Shown here: positions 11,501 through 26,500 of the stretch, in pieces | Position numbering within the stretch: the first letter of the stretch is position 1 | Layout: each line of letters begins with the position of its first letter | NCBI GenBank assembly: GCA_013397795.1 | Contig: VZTJ01002480.1 | Coordinates: 706,317 to 770,316, forward strand | Reading direction: 5' to 3' | Length of the DNA: 64,000 nucleotides | Source: Orthonyx spaldingii | Lineage: Eukaryota; Chordata; Aves; Passeriformes; Orthonychidae | Program-made: the position numbers and the translations under genes | Notes under the pieces: generated by a model | Databases searched by the model: none | Told to the model about the DNA's origin: nothing | The model's input: only the letters and a program-made list of their open reading frames with translations

Positions 11501-14500
11501 AAGTTTCTGACCTACTTGTTTTTATTCTTCTACTGCTTGTAGCTACTTTAGTGCTCTTATTCTGGTGGAAGGCATGGAAATTGACTCCCTCCATGAGCGT
11601 GCTTTGGATGACAGGACAGAGGAGCACAAGTTGGCCAACAATCAGCACATCCACCAGGTAAAACACTGGCAGAGAACCAACCCCTCCTCAGGCCCAGCAA
11701 TACAGAACTTACTGTGATTACCCAGGTACTGCTGTGTCTGTAAACTTCTGGTCCTTGGGCTTGCTGGCCAGGTGTAAGAACTGGCATCCACATACCATGA
11801 GAAGGACACAATCAGTTATGTGCTCGTTGAGTATGGATTGCTTTCAGATCTCAGTTATTTTGCTTTTGATCTGTCTCTGTGCAGGAGATGGACAATCAGC
11901 TGCTGCAATTGGGGGATGTCTCACATCATGCTCCAGTGCTTTTGGCCTGGGCTCTGCTCCGTCACACCATAAACCCAGAGGAGTCCGCAAACATCATCAG
12001 GAGGATGGGCAGCACTGCTATCCAGCTGAATGTCTTCCAGTACCTAACAAAGCTGCTACGATCCCTCAGCAGTGGGGGCAAGAATGTGAGTTTCTTAGAT
12101 TGTACATATAAGCTTTTGAAGGTCTAACTGCTCCTGACATAAAGCTGTGATGGGAAGCAGATGACTGAACCAATGTTCTTTGCAAACATGCAGTAAAGCA
12201 TGTTCTATCATCTTAACCTTTCAGTTAGGATCAGAAATTCAGTTGGAATGAAACAGATTTTTGTGTCCAGAGAATTAAGAAAAGCTTTATGAAGCAAGGA
12301 ACTACATCTTTCTTGAGCAGAACAGACTGCAGTTGATCATATTTTTTGATTTGCTTCTATAAGTGTATTTGCCATTGTGGATCTTGAGTACTGGATGATT
12401 TAACTTTGCAGTATTCTCTGTGTATGGGTTCATTAGAAAACATGGTGTATTAGGGTAAACTACTTTGTAGACAGAAGCCAGTGAAAGCAAATCCTTTTGA
12501 TTCCTAGAAATGTTGAGTTCTTTTTTTATTTTGATGACTGCAAGGCATTTCTAGTGATAATAGTAGTGGCAAGACTTCTTTCAGTGAAGTATTTCGTGTT
12601 AATGTGGAGCTGAACTAATGATTGCTCCCTGTTTTGCTGCCCCTTTGCAGCAAGCATATATGAAAAAGGCAGTTACTCGGTGTGTAAGCAGACTGAGTAG
12701 AGTTACAGTGTTTGTAATTCATAGTCTTTCCCATAACAGCCTTGTGTACTCTTCCTTTGTAGTGTACTGCCAGCACAGCTTGTATGTGTATTTATGGACT
12801 TCTTTCCTTTGTCCTGACATCACTGGAATTGCATACGTTGGGCAATCAGCAGGTAAGCATCCAAGGACCTTTGCCTATAATCTGTCATAACTGATGCTAA
12901 TTACCTATTAAATTGTAATCCTGCATTTCAGACTGAAAGCTTTACATGGCTTAGATAGACCCAAATGAGTGATTTGCTGGTTTTCCTACTGCATTTACAC
13001 CATGTAAACCTGGTAAACACCTCTACAGACTGGCAGATCAGTAATGAAAGAGCACATCATGCATTTGAAGTCCTATGGATATGAAACTAATTGTTGATCT
13101 GTTATTCCCAAAACCATGGAAATAATACAAACTCTATTTCTGAGTGGGACTGAAGATCTCAGCCCTCTGCAGATATTGCGGAGGAATTTATCGTGGCCAG
13201 TTCATTCATGACAAGGAGCATGGCTTTAGCTTGTGTTCTGGAGGTGGGTGTGTTGGGTGTGTTTTGGCTGCAGGGAGTAGTTACATCTTGGTGGGTAAAC
13301 ATGGAAACTTAAATTCCAAGGATGTGGCAGAACTTGGTTGGAAGGAAATCCCCCTGTGCAAAGTAGCTTTGATTTTTTCCATCCTGTCTTCCTTTGTAGG
13401 ATATAATTGATGCTGCATGTGAAGTTCTGGCAGCTTCCAGCATTCCTCAGCTCTTCTGGAAGACGGTGAGTATGTTTGCAACTTGTTTGACCTACCTTGT
13501 TTATAATTAAGACCTGATATAAGATTCTCTTTTAGGAAAGGAACAGGCTGGTTGTATTTAGTGAATTGGTTTCTAGGAGGGCCTGAGGAGCAAATGTTCA
13601 TTTGCATCTATCTTTGATTTACTTTTGCCCTTTCCTGCCTTTTAGGTACAGCCTTGGCTTTACTCTTGAAAAGGATACTGGAACGAGTTTTAATATAGGT
13701 GATAGTTGATAGCAGGGCTGGGGCTGCAAGGATTGAACTAACTGCTGGCAAAAGCATTGTGCTTATTTTTTGTTGTCACAGAATTAGGATGATATGTAAT
13801 GCCTTACAGTCTTACTTCTTGCCTTATACTTGCAGACTGCCTCATGCTTTAGTCTGTGCAAGTGTGATCTCCAGTCACTGGAGTGATACTTCTGTGCATG
13901 ATTAATGTTAAATGTACAGCTTTAAAAGGAACTATAACCTTGTGCTATACTGAGACCTTTTTAGTTTTTCTTCTTAGCAATATGACATTTGTTTTCTGTT
14001 TCCACCACCAGGAACCTACTGCAGGTCTGGGTATTATCCTGGACAGCGTTTGTGGGATGTTCCCCCATCTTCTCACTCCTCTGCTTCAGCTGCTCCAAGC
14101 CCTTGTGTCTGATAAATCTACTGCAAAAAAGGTACAGGATCTCTCTTGGTGTTTGGGAGATGATTTATTTCAAGACAGGGATGACATACTCTGTGATTCT
14201 TTCTTTCCATTACATGTGCTTATCTCAAGGGCAGTCTTGGGTAACAGACATTAAGTTTTTGCCTAAGAGCAGTGGACAGGGCTTTTAGAAAACTTTTCAA
14301 CTTTAATGGCTGAAGATTAAGATGCTGACTCATTTTTAGGTGTTACCTGATTCATTAGATGAGACTTGTCTGAACATGTGGGCTGTGTAATAATGTTTTG
14401 ATAGGGTTGATGTATTAGAAAGGTATTGTGCAGCTCAAGAAAACTTGCCTGTTCCTGGCGATGACCTGGTTGATACATTTTTAAGAAGCTCTGGCTCTTT

Positions 14501-17500
14501 GGCTGTGTTGCTGAAGCTCTCTCTAATGCAGGTGTACAGCTTCCTGGATAAAATGTCCTTCTATATTGAACTGTACAAGCACAAACCTCCAGATGTGATC
14601 TCCCATGAGGACGGCACTCTGTGGCGAAGACAGGCCCCAAAGCTCCTCTATCCTCTTGGTAAGGAAACTGCACTTCACCTTTTCTTACTGAAATGCTTTG
14701 GGGAGTTTAGCTCTTTCTTTATGTGGCTTCTAACTCATTGATAAATTTGTGACTTCATTTCCCGTGCTTCTTCAATCTTTAGGACTAGGTCAGACAAATC
14801 TACGGATACCTCAGGGAACAGTGGGCCAGGTGATGCTGGATGATCGGGCATATTTGGTACGGTGGGAGTATTCCTACAGCAGCTGGACTCTGTTCACCTG
14901 TGAGATTGAGATGCTGCTCCATGTTGTGTCAACAGCAGGTGAGACAGGCTGGGAGTGTAAAAGAATAAATAATTATTAATTAGGTGTCAATTTGAGGTTA
15001 GTAGTAGGACTGAACAGCTCTGAGTACTTTCGAAAGAACATGGAATACTTTCTCAGAAATCTGATGGTGATTGTTATTATTCTGTAAAATTCACTGCAAA
15101 AGGCCAAGAGCATGTCGTGAAATGAGATATATTTTAGATGAGGGAAAAGTTGAGGTAGATAGATAAATAAATGTTTTTTGATATGGGAGATGGATGGCTT
15201 TGAATCATGAAGATATGTGGTAAGATAAATGTGCGTTGTTCCAGGCTTGGTTACTGCTGAAGTATGATTTTGCATTCTGATGTTTGGTTTTCTCTACCCA
15301 GATGTGATTCAACATTGCCAGAGGGTCAAGCCCATAATTGATCTGGTTCATAAAGTCATCAGCACTGATGTATCAATAGCAGATTGTCTTCTGCCAATCA
15401 CATCACGAATCTACATGCTCCTGCAGAGGTGAGTCACTGACAGCAGAGGTACCTAAGCAGATAGAGTGACCTGGAAGAACAGCTGATTACTTATTTTGCC
15501 AAGAGCTTTACAAGATATGTGTCAGTGCTTGAACTTCCCAAGACTGGTGTTCAGCTCTCAAAACTGTTCTGGTTACACATAGTTTAATGTTTTGATGCAG
15601 CAGAATGGCCCCCTTCTTTTTTTCTGAAAGGTGTGCAATTTATCCATTTAAAGGCAGTTTTGATGAGTAGCTATATTTACATGGAAGGGGGATGAAACAT
15701 AGCATTAGAGCAGTAACTCCTAGGTTTTAAAACAGTTGTACTTATTAACTTCTCCCAGAGTTAACTGCCTGGGAATTGATGTTCAGCTGTATGATTACTG
15801 TTTGCTGTGACAGCCTGCTGTCTTTCTAGCCTTGCTCTGGCAGTAAATTGATCTGACTCAGGTGTGAGGGGGAGGTGGCAAGTCTAGACTGAAAGTACAG
15901 ACTCTGGTGTCTGTCTTTACCTGCTTAAATTTTATGTATGTGTACTTCAGTGAGAGGGAAAGAAGCTTTTTTGATTAAAAAACCTGGCTAGACCACAGGT
16001 GGCAGTGCTTTTCATGCATGCTGTTTCTCTTTTGTAGGCTAACAACTGTAATCTCTCCCCCTGTGGATGTTATTGCTTCTTGTGTCAATTGCCTGACAGT
16101 CCTGGCTGCTCGGATGCCAGCCAAGGTGAGGACAGGACCTGCTGGTGAGAACTGGTACATTTAGATGTAAGTGAGAAGGACTATCTGTACCTTTTCTCTT
16201 GCAGGTTTGGACTGACCTTCACCACACGGGGTTCTTGCCATTTGTTGCCAATCCACTGTCCAGTATGAATCACATGATTAGGTATTCATGTTCCCCATCC
16301 CATTTTTTTTGCCTAACCTATTCATAAGATGCAATAAGAACTTTTTGCCAGTGTGCAGTCTCTGTACCTGAATCTCTCACTCATGTCAGAATCCTGCTAT
16401 TCATGTGATGAACCGTCTTGCTCATTTCACAGTGCAGAGGGAATGAATGCTGGGGGCTATGGAAACCTATTGATGAGCATGGAACAGCCCCAAGGCGAGT
16501 ACAGCGTTACCATCTCCTTCCTGAACCTGGTAGCAACTCTTGTCCGGGTGAGTGCTTCTGGAATGCTCTGATGTGACACCAGCTCCAAGCTGTTATGATT
16601 GTGAAGTGAAATACAGCCCTGTCTGAGATCAATCTCTGTGCAGCAGGGCTCTCTCAGTAATCTTTGCTTGACACTCCCTTCTGCACTGCTGTTTGTGCTT
16701 TCTCTGATCTGATTCTTACAAAAAACCATTTTGACTCATCTCAAGTGACTACAAAAGACTAGAAATTGCTTGTAAATCTATGTCCCCATCTTCTGTGGTT
16801 TTTCTCATGCTTCAAAGACAATAAGGAATATCTTCCTCCAAAAGTCCTCCTCCTGGTGAAATAACATTTCTGTTACTTCTAGGGACAGCTGGGTAGCACG
16901 CAGAGCCAAGGCCTGGTGCCCTGCATCGTGTTTGTTCTGAAGGAAATGTTACCAAATTACCACAAATGGAGATACAACTCTCATGGAGTGAGAGAGAAAA
17001 TCGGTAAGGATGTTAAAAGGGGGAGTAGGAGGAAAAGGGAATAAAAGGATCACCTGCTTTCTTTTTTCTAGCAGCCCTTTGGGATTTGCATTGTACATCT
17101 CCTGATACTGTTAGATGCTGTGATTTGTTTGAAAATACTAGGAACGAGGCAAAAGTTTTCAGAAACTGAGTAGTCCATTTCATCTCTGTTTTAGGGTGCC
17201 TAATTCTGCAGCTGATCCATGCTATACTGAACTTATGCCCTGAAATGGATCCTCGCAGCAGGTAAGACAGGTGAGAGGTCTCAGACCTGCAGTAGCCTGG
17301 TTTACAGTGCAGGAATCACTGGCATTTTGTTTCAGTTTTTGAATTCAAATGACTGGGAGGGAGCTTGCATAGCTGTGTAGTGCTGGTTTCAGCTCTTTGC
17401 TGCATTACTCAGTACAGGAAGAGTAGAAAAGGATTAGGGACAGAGCAAATCACATCGGTTTCTAGAACTCCTGGTAAAAAAAAAAAAAAGAGTGCATAGA

Positions 17501-20500
17501 TTTCCTGGGACAGACTGCCATCCACTTTCCTATCTGGTGTACTCTGGTGAAAGTAGAAGGGAGAGTAAAAGAAAGGTTAGTGGCGGCGTAGAAATGAAGA
17601 GGTTACGTTGTGGTAGTTTTCTAAGTGCAATGTGGCAAAACTTCTCCTGGTGACACTGTCCTGTGTTTGTGTCACAGCAATGCCCCCAGCCTGCAGTCCT
17701 TGTGCATTTTCAGCCTGGCCAACACGGAGGCAGGGCAAGCTGTCATTAACATCATGGGAATTGGGGTGGACACCATTGACATGGTAATGGCCTCCCAGTC
17801 CAGCAGGTGAGTGGGATTGTAGCTGTTTGGGCAGCTTCTGTGTGCTGGCTCTGAGTGAAAATGTCTTGCAACCCCGATGGAGTTTCCTCTTTGAATGTTG
17901 TGCAACTAACAAGTGTTGGTTGTGAACACAGTTCCCTACTTTGGTTTCTCTTTGCAAACAGTGATGAGTCCCAAGGCCAAGGGCAGCTGCTGATCCAGAC
18001 GGTTAAGCTGGCGTTCTCCGTCACCAACAACGTCATCCGGCTGAAGCCCCTGTCCAGCGTGGTGTCCCCCCTGGAGCAGGCCCTCACTCAGCATGGTGGG
18101 TACTGCTCCCTGGGAGCTGTGCTCCTGGTGATCTGCAAATGGCGCTGTGTGTCACATCACAAACACTAGTTAAGGTTTCCAGGTTAGAAAAAGTGGTTGC
18201 TACTGATGGGAGAAGGCCTCTTCTCCGTCCTCTAAGGCATTCTTCCCCTCTGGGACAGCTTTTAAAGGATTAATCAAACATGGCTTATTGTTTGCTGCTT
18301 TGTAATGGGATTAGTGTAATTACAGAATATACTAAATCAGCTGCTGTTAGTGCCTCTGGCTGCACCCAGACCTTGTTCTTTTGGGAGACCAACTTAGTTC
18401 TCATCTTCTGCTGTGGAAGTCATTATTTGGTAAATAGTTACATCTTGTTGCTGTTTCTTCTCTTTGATTTTATTTGTGTTCTCTCCAGGTGCTCATGGAA
18501 ACAACCTTATTGCTGTCTTGGCCAAATACATCTACCACAAGCATGACCCTGCACTTCCACGCCTGGCCATCCAGCTGCTCAAACGACTGGCTACAGTAAG
18601 ATAAGACACACCAGTGCTCCTTTGCTTCTCCCCTTGTGACTGATTCCACCACTGGAATTTTTTCAAGATAATTTCCTCAGGCTTTTTTGTATCAGGGAAC
18701 TTAGTGCAAGTCAGTTGAAGCAGGGTGGACTGACAGCTGTAAGTTAGGGCACATGCAAAATCATCTAAAGGGCCTTTTAGTTTTTTAATTTGATCTTCTG
18801 CTGTTTCAGAAGTCACTCAGCACTCACTGAGAGGCATCCCATGAGTGGGTTTTTTTCTGCAAAATATTCGCACCACCAGTTCTCTTCCCAAGTTTTGAGC
18901 AACTTTCTCAAGTTGCACTCTTAAATACAGTTCCTAGACCTTCCTACCTGGAACATCTTACTGAGAAGAGGATCCTATTGAAGTTTTTATTGGGACCTTT
19001 CAACTTTTAGACTTCTGGATTTAGTAGAAGTAGACTTTAGACTTATAAAGTCTTTTATACTTTTAGTCTTTTTGTCTCCTAAACGTTTGAGTATTTGTAG
19101 TTTTCTTAAAGCATATAAATCCAGATCTGGGCTTATTTATTTCAAGAAATGTAATTCCAAAACTGTTTTTTTCCTTGTTCTTTCTATTTCTTTTGTAACC
19201 TGTGAGAAACAGGTGAGGATAGAACAGAATTCCTGAAGATGAGAACTCAGATCACTTGTCTTGTACTTCGTGCTTAATGACAACTTACTTTGATATATTC
19301 ATAGATTCAATACTAAATATTTTTGAGTTTCAATGCAATACAGTCACCTTTTATGTAGAATGAAGCATTCTCTACAGCATGTTTATTTTTCCCTGTGATG
19401 TTTGTTTCCATGGGCAGGTTGCTCCCATGTCCGTGTACGCCTGCCTGGGGAGCGATGCCGCTGCCATCCGTGACGCCTTCCTCACCCACCTGCAGAGCAA
19501 GATCGAGGACATGCGCATCAAGGTCATGATCCTGGAGTTCCTCACAGTTGCAGTGGAGACACAGCCTGGGCTCATTGAGCTGTTCCTGAACTTGGAAGTG
19601 AGAGATGGCAGTGATGGGTCAAAGGTACAACAGCAGATACTTGCCCAAGGACTCACTAGCCTTTTTTTGCATATTACGGCACTGGATGCTAAAATCTGAT
19701 AGTTCTTACTTGTAACCTGATGTGCTTAATGTAAAGATAAATAGGGGTTGTGCTTGTATTTAATGGTTGTGGTGCTATCCCTGTTTCACTTTTCCCTGTA
19801 ACCAAAGAGGAAGTTTCCCCAATATTTCAAAGTACATACTGAGTTAACAAAAGAACATCTATTGAGACCAATGGTGCCCATGACCTGCTCTCTTCACTCT
19901 GTGTGCTGTTCTTTAAGTGAATTTAAAATACTGTTCATGACACTGTGGCAGTGAGAAAACTAAAGATTTGGGTACAAGGGACAATACAGTTCTCCAGCAT
20001 TATAACCTCTTGTAATCTTTTGTCTCCTTTTGCTTTAGGAATTCAGCTTGGGGGAGTGGAGTTGCCTCCAAGTGGTGTTAGAGCTGATTGACTCCAAGCA
20101 GCAGGAGAGGTACTGGTGCCCTCCCCTCCTGCACCGTGCTGCCATCGCCTTCCTGCACGCGCTGTGGCAGGACCGTCGTGACAGCGCCATGCTCGTGCTG
20201 AGGACAAAGTGAGTTGATGTTCCTCCACAAGGCATTTTCCTTCCTCTTTTCCAAAACACTCTTTCTTTGGTTTGTCAGACTTTTCAGGGACATTTGCATC
20301 TTAGACAATGCGTGTCCTGGTGGGGGTATGCATTGTGTGGGCTTTGAGAGTGGAAAATGAGAAGCCCCAGCGTGTCAGAAGCAAATACATTTCTGTTTCT
20401 TTTATACAAAGCTAAATAAACTTGTATTTACCAAAGCATATTTTCTACAAAGTTTGGAACTCTCAAAATGCTGCTAGGCATGTGGCAGCAGTGAAATAAC

Positions 20501-23500
20501 TGGTATTACTTTTGTTTATGTCTTTTAGGCCAAAGTTTTGGGAAAATTTAACTAATCCCCTCTTTGGGACCCTTCCTCCGCCTTCCGAGTCATCAGAGGT
20601 GAGTTATATCCAAACAAAATTGAGGATTTATGTACTTCTCAGAGAAGGTTTCTAAGTGACGTGTGTGGCCACTCCCTCTGCTTGCAGCTTCCCAAAAGGA
20701 GCTGTGAAAACACAGGCAGGAGGTGAAGTGAATGCTGTCTGCCTTTTCAGAGGCTGGGCAGCCATGAACTGTCTTTTGAAATTCTCTGCTCTTTATTCAC
20801 ATATGAAACAAGAATAGCTGTGTGGCAGCTGTGGTAACACTCACTGTGTAAGGTGTGCTGTCTGAAGTGTGTCCATATTGTGGGCTCAGACTGACTGGTA
20901 TCATGGAGGAATTGATTAGGTTCTTGTTCTTCCTTTCTGTGTGAGTTTTTCCCTTCATTCTGAAAGCCCTGTGCTCTCACTCAAGAGTTTGAACTCTGAG
21001 CACAGTATTCTGTCCTTATTGTGACCAATCTGTGGTCAAAATGACTTAACTATTGCTATTGTGGGAGAAATAAGTCTCCTGCAGAACTGGAGTATCAGCC
21101 ATCCCAAGTGGATGGGTAGGGATAAATCAGCATTTCATTTACCCTGCAGAGCTCAGATTCTGACTTTTTTTTTTGGTTGCTCATTTTTTTGTGTCTTCAT
21201 AGCTCAGTGTCTTGGATACCTGTGCCTTAATAATGAAAATCATCTGCTTGGAGATCTACTATGTTGTCAAGTGAGTCTTTGGTAGTCTCTCCTTCATCCC
21301 TGTACTTCTTAGTTACCTAAACTGTGCTAACTCTTGATACACTATGTAAGCTTTGATGGGCAAAGCATATGTAATCCTGTGGAAATCTGGGAGTGATTCA
21401 TGAACACATTACAAACATTCATTTGAGATTCTTGCAATCACCAGTTGCAGAAAGATATTACAATCCTTCTGCAGCCTTTAGGTGTGAATGTATCAGTATT
21501 TTCCTTGTATGCTGGAATAAGAATATACAGTATTTATTAAAACTAATTGATAACTAAGCTGAGTAAGCCTGTAGTGTTTGAATCACTTTTAGTAGTTTTC
21601 TCCCACTTGATTTCTTTTCCTGAATGTAACAACTGTTTCATATGTTGAAAAGTCAGGATTTAAATCTCTGTTTAAAAAAAAAAATAGAGATTTTCTTCAG
21701 GAATCATGTTTTTCCTTCATATTTGATGTTAAAAGTGGGATTCCCTGCACAGGTCTAATATGTGGAATAACCTTCACTTGCAACCTGTGTCCTTGGCTTT
21801 CCTCCCTGAATCTCAGAAGAAGTCTATTTTCTGACCCAAGAATAAATGAAGATAACTTCTCCTCTTATTTGGTCAGGGGCTCTCTGGATCAGTCCCTGAA
21901 GGACACGCTGAAGAATTTCTCCACCAAGAAGCGCTTTGCCTACTGGTCAGAGTATGTGAAGGCCCTGGCACAGCACGTGGCAGAGACCGAGGGCACCAGC
22001 TGTGCCTCCATCACTGAGTACCAAATGCTCATCTCAGCCTGGCGGATGCTGCTCATCATCTCCACAAGCCATGTAAGGGCTTATCTTATCTTGCATGAGA
22101 GTCTGAAATGGACATTTGAATAATACAAGGTCAACAGCTTCCTAGGGCCAGCTAAGCAGAATTCACTGTCTTTTTCTTCCAGTTTTGTTGTGTGTGTGAG
22201 CATGGCACAGGCTGGCATGAGCATGGTGCAGGAGGTTAGAGTGGGTGGTATTTTCTGTTTGATCAAAATGAGCATATTGTCCTCTCAGCAGAGGAGGGAG
22301 GTAGTAAATAATTTTTAGAGGGATTCTAAGTAATTCTGCAATCCTGACAAACTTTTCCTGTGTCAAGTGAGGCAGGGAATGCACCATTAGGGAATTAGTC
22401 ATTGCCAGCTTCTTGTCAATGGTTAGTGTAGGACTAAAATGATTTCCGTTAAACTCAGCAGCTATAAATTTTGGTGGATTCTTAAAGTAACGAATTAAAA
22501 CAGTAAATTGATTTTAAGTTGCTTAGAAGATGCATCTTTTGTTGTGCTGATTGATCTTTATCTTTGTGGATTTAGGCAGATATCATGCATCTGACTGATT
22601 CTGCAGTTCATCAGCAGTTGTTTCTGGATGTGCTAAATGGCACCAAGGTTTTGGTAGGTGCTGCTTCCTATCAGTTCTTTCATTTCCTAATTCCTTACCT
22701 TCTTTGCACAATGAGGGGCTCTGTTCCTGCAGATGCTTGTAGTCCGGGTTTTTAAAGTCCTGTGAAATTGGGCTGAAACAAAATCTCTCTCCCTGAACTG
22801 ATGAGCTGCTTGAATTTTTATTTTGTGTGTGTCATTCTTGTCATCACTCAGTGACCCTGCGAGGGTCCTGGCTCTGGTCCCCTCAGTTCTGCTGAAGAAC
22901 AGACTTGGTTATTTGGTGGTGGTGCTTGGGCTGAGCATTTCTGAAGTGTTTTTACATGTGACTGTTCCAGCTGTAACTCTTGCAGTATTTCTCCTTAGCT
23001 CCAAGTTCCCATGTCAGTGTCCTGTCTGCAGCTGGGGTCTATGCTGTGTACCCTTCTTCTGATCCTGCTCAAGCAGTGGAAAAGGTAGGTATTTTGTTTG
23101 GATAATTATTAGTCACTGCTAGAAATAAAAACTTGGGAGATCATGTTTAAATAAAAAATTGGGAGATTATGTTAAAGTGTTTTGCTGTAGTGAGAATCTC
23201 ATAGTGATCTGGGGAGAAAACTGAAGCCTTATCATTGAATTCTCTTTTGGGATGTCAAATGTTTCTTGGTTATTGCTGAAATGGTAAAAAATCTGTAATA
23301 GCAATACAGTTTATTTGGTTTCCTGCTTGCTGGTGAAAAGTAGCAAAAGAGCTTTGGTGATAGTTAGTCCTGCTTTCTCACTCTCATTCTCATAATGAAG
23401 GGAAAATGCATTCTCTCATTCTGTGGAATGTCTTTAGTGAGATCCAGGTGGTGACTTAAGCTTTATTTTGAAGAACTGCTTTTGTTTTTGGGAGTCATAT

Positions 23501-26500
23501 AACTTACAATCCACACAGCTCATTCAAGCCAATATATTTATTGAGGGATCATGTCTAATCTGAAGAGCTCTCCCTTTTTGTTGTCAGCGAGTTGGGTTCT
23601 GTGGATAAAATCATAAACTCCTTGACGCAGATTCTGGAGGGAGTACTACAGGCAGATCAGCAGATGATGGAGAAAACCAAAGCCAAAGTGTTCTCAGCTC
23701 TTATCACGGTTCTGCAGATGAAGGAGATGAAAGGTGAGGTGGTGCATGTGCAGATGTCGAGGTGCCAGGGCTGAACACACCTTACACCCAACGTGTGCAA
23801 GATAAACACAGGTGTGGTGCTGGTAGTAGTGCAGGGTGCTGAATTTGGTGGGAATTGCTGTGGTGGAATACTCTGTCCATAGTAGTGCTTGATTTGTGTT
23901 TTGACATGTCATGAATTTATATGACTTCTTGGTAAAACTACATGTTTTTGTTATCCAGATGAATATAATCCTTTATTATAGCCTCCTAGACTTAAACATG
24001 TAACTTAGTCACGGTTCCTCACATTGTTTTGTAGGTTTTGAAATGAGAACAGAATAAATGCTAGTTGCAAGAAATGTGGCTCAGTGATGTTACCAGTTAA
24101 ACTGGAAACCTGGGTACCAGGACTGTGTGTTAACTGGTGTCTGTTGTGTGTGTCACAGTGAACGACATCCCCCAGTACCCCCAGCTGGTGCTGAGTGTGT
24201 GTGAGACTCTCCAGGATGAGGTCATTGCACTTTTGGACCAGACTCGGCACAGCCTGACCTCGGGAGATGTTGCAGATGACAAGGACAGTATGGAGACTGA
24301 TGATGCCTCCCGAGTTAAGCACAAAGACCAGCGAGATGGGGTAAAGGACCTGTTCATCTGCTCTGCAGCCTTGTCTCTTCTCTCTAGACAAAAGTTTCAT
24401 GATGCTTGGAACAACTTTCCCTTGTAGCCTGCTGCCTTCAAAGGAAGTTTCAGCAGTTTCTATTTCAGAATTACTCGATGATTTTTGGCTGACATAAGTC
24501 TGGGAAATTGGCTGTTGCTGCCTCTCCTTCAGATGTGTCCTAAAAAACATTGTCATGAGTGCTAATACAGCCAAGAGGTGTGCAGAGCATAATGTCAGGG
24601 ATACCAGGAGCCTACATTCATGATTTTGAGAATGATTGAACTTTAGGTTGTGTTAGTAAATGCTTTTGAGATTATTTTTTTTTTTTTGGTACAACTGTGT
24701 ACCTATCTACCTTTCCTTGTCACTGCAGGTGTGTGTTCTGGGTCTGCACCTGGCTAAGGAGCTCTGTGAAGTGGATGAAGATGGCGACTACTGGCTGCAG
24801 ATTACTAGGAAAGTCCCTGTGCTTCCTACCATCTTTGCTGCACTGGAAATCAGCCTGAGAGTTAAACAAAACCTTCACTTCACAGAGGCCTCATTACATT
24901 TGCTGCTCACCTTAGCAAGGACTCAGCAGGTGAGAGATGCAGAGAAGTGAGAGCATATAGCTGTACAGTTTAAATAAGAAAAGTCTGTCTCCTTTTTTAT
25001 GTCATTATCCTGTCTGTGATGCAGCTGAACAATGAGCTGTAGATAAAGGGGTTCTTTTTGGAGGCTGGCAAGCAGCAGGTCCTGTATGTACACCTGCTTA
25101 GTGTGCCTTGTTCTCCATAGTGGGCTGTCTGGGCAAAGCTGAGCCAGCCAGGCAGACCTGTCATTTATAGCAGGCATTTTCACTGAATGGATTCTGCAAT
25201 GCAAATACCCCCTCGTTAAACCAGCATTGGAACCTGCTTCTTCATTAGTTTTAATAAAGTGTTATTTATCTATTACAAATTCAACTTGTGTGAGGCTTTA
25301 GGTGAAAACAAGGTTGTTCCAAAGCCCTTTGCAAAGATTATGTACATGCCAGAGCAGGTGATAAATGGAATTCTGAGTACAGTTATGCAGGTTAGATTTT
25401 ACTTTTCTTGATGTTGAACTTTTAACAACATAGAAGTGTTTGTAGATGAAAGTTTTGTAAAAGGGTGGTGACAGTGCAAAGGACAGCAATATCTACTGCA
25501 ACACAGGTCTCTTCAGTCACAGAGCAGAGGCACAGATTCCAACAGTGGTCTGTTCTTGTAGGGAGCAGCAGCAATGGCTGGAGCTGGTGTCACCCAGAGT
25601 GTCTGCCTGCCCCTCCTGAGCGTGTACCAGCTGAGCACAAACGGAACCATTCAGGTGCGTCTGCTGCCTTCATTCCAGGTGGGAATGCACCCAGAGAGCT
25701 TCCTGTGCCCTCACAGGCTGTGGCTGCAGCAGTGCCCTGCCCCGCACTGGGAGGACAGCAGCCACCCCTAGACTGGAGACTGCCAGAATGGTGTGGAGGG
25801 CAAAAAAGTGGCTTATTTTTATTTGTGATTTGTTCAGACATCTGCTTCATCCCGTAAGTCCCTGGATGCCCCCTCCTGGCCCGGGGTCTATCGCCTCTCC
25901 ATGTCCCTGATGGAACGTCTTCTCAAAACACTGAGATACAACTTCCTGACAGAAGCGATGGACTTCGTGGGTGTCCATCAGGAGAGGATCCTTCAGGTGT
26001 GCCACAAACTGCCTCTGTGCTTCATTTGGCTCCTCTGTTGCAACAGCAGTGGAAATGAGTCAGAAGGAGCAGAAGCATTGAAAAGTCACTCCTACCTCAG
26101 GAAGGGTTACAGTGGAAATAACTGCGAGAGGAGGATGGGATGTTATCCCATCTGTCCCTTATCTGTCATGGCCCTGATTTGCTTCTCTTTCCTTCCCAGT
26201 GCCTGAATGCAGTACGGACTGTGCAGAGCTTGGCCTGTCTGGAAGAGGCTGATCACACTGTTGGCTTCATTCTTCAGCTCTCAAATTTCACAAAGGAGTG
26301 GCATTTCCATCTGCCACAGCTTATGAGGGACATGCAGGTAGGAATCAGGATATTGCTGTGGATAATACATTGGCTTGGAGTGCAGGGATTTGGATGTCTT
26401 AAGAGAAAATGGCATTATATCACTTTTTTATTACCACTCCTTTAATGGGAATTACAGCTGAGGTTATTTAACTGCCCATTCTGTCAGTACCTTGTCTCAA

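Noticed and set aside
12648..12680. Possible extra NUP188 exon after TTTGCAG at about 12650
   Set aside because: The reading frame is already continuous from exon 11 (12085) to exon 12 (12763), and the sequence after this acceptor does not resemble the protein.
24005..24574. 189-codon minus-strand frame
   Set aside because: It is antisense to NUP188 exon 34 and flanking intron; a shadow of a real exon.
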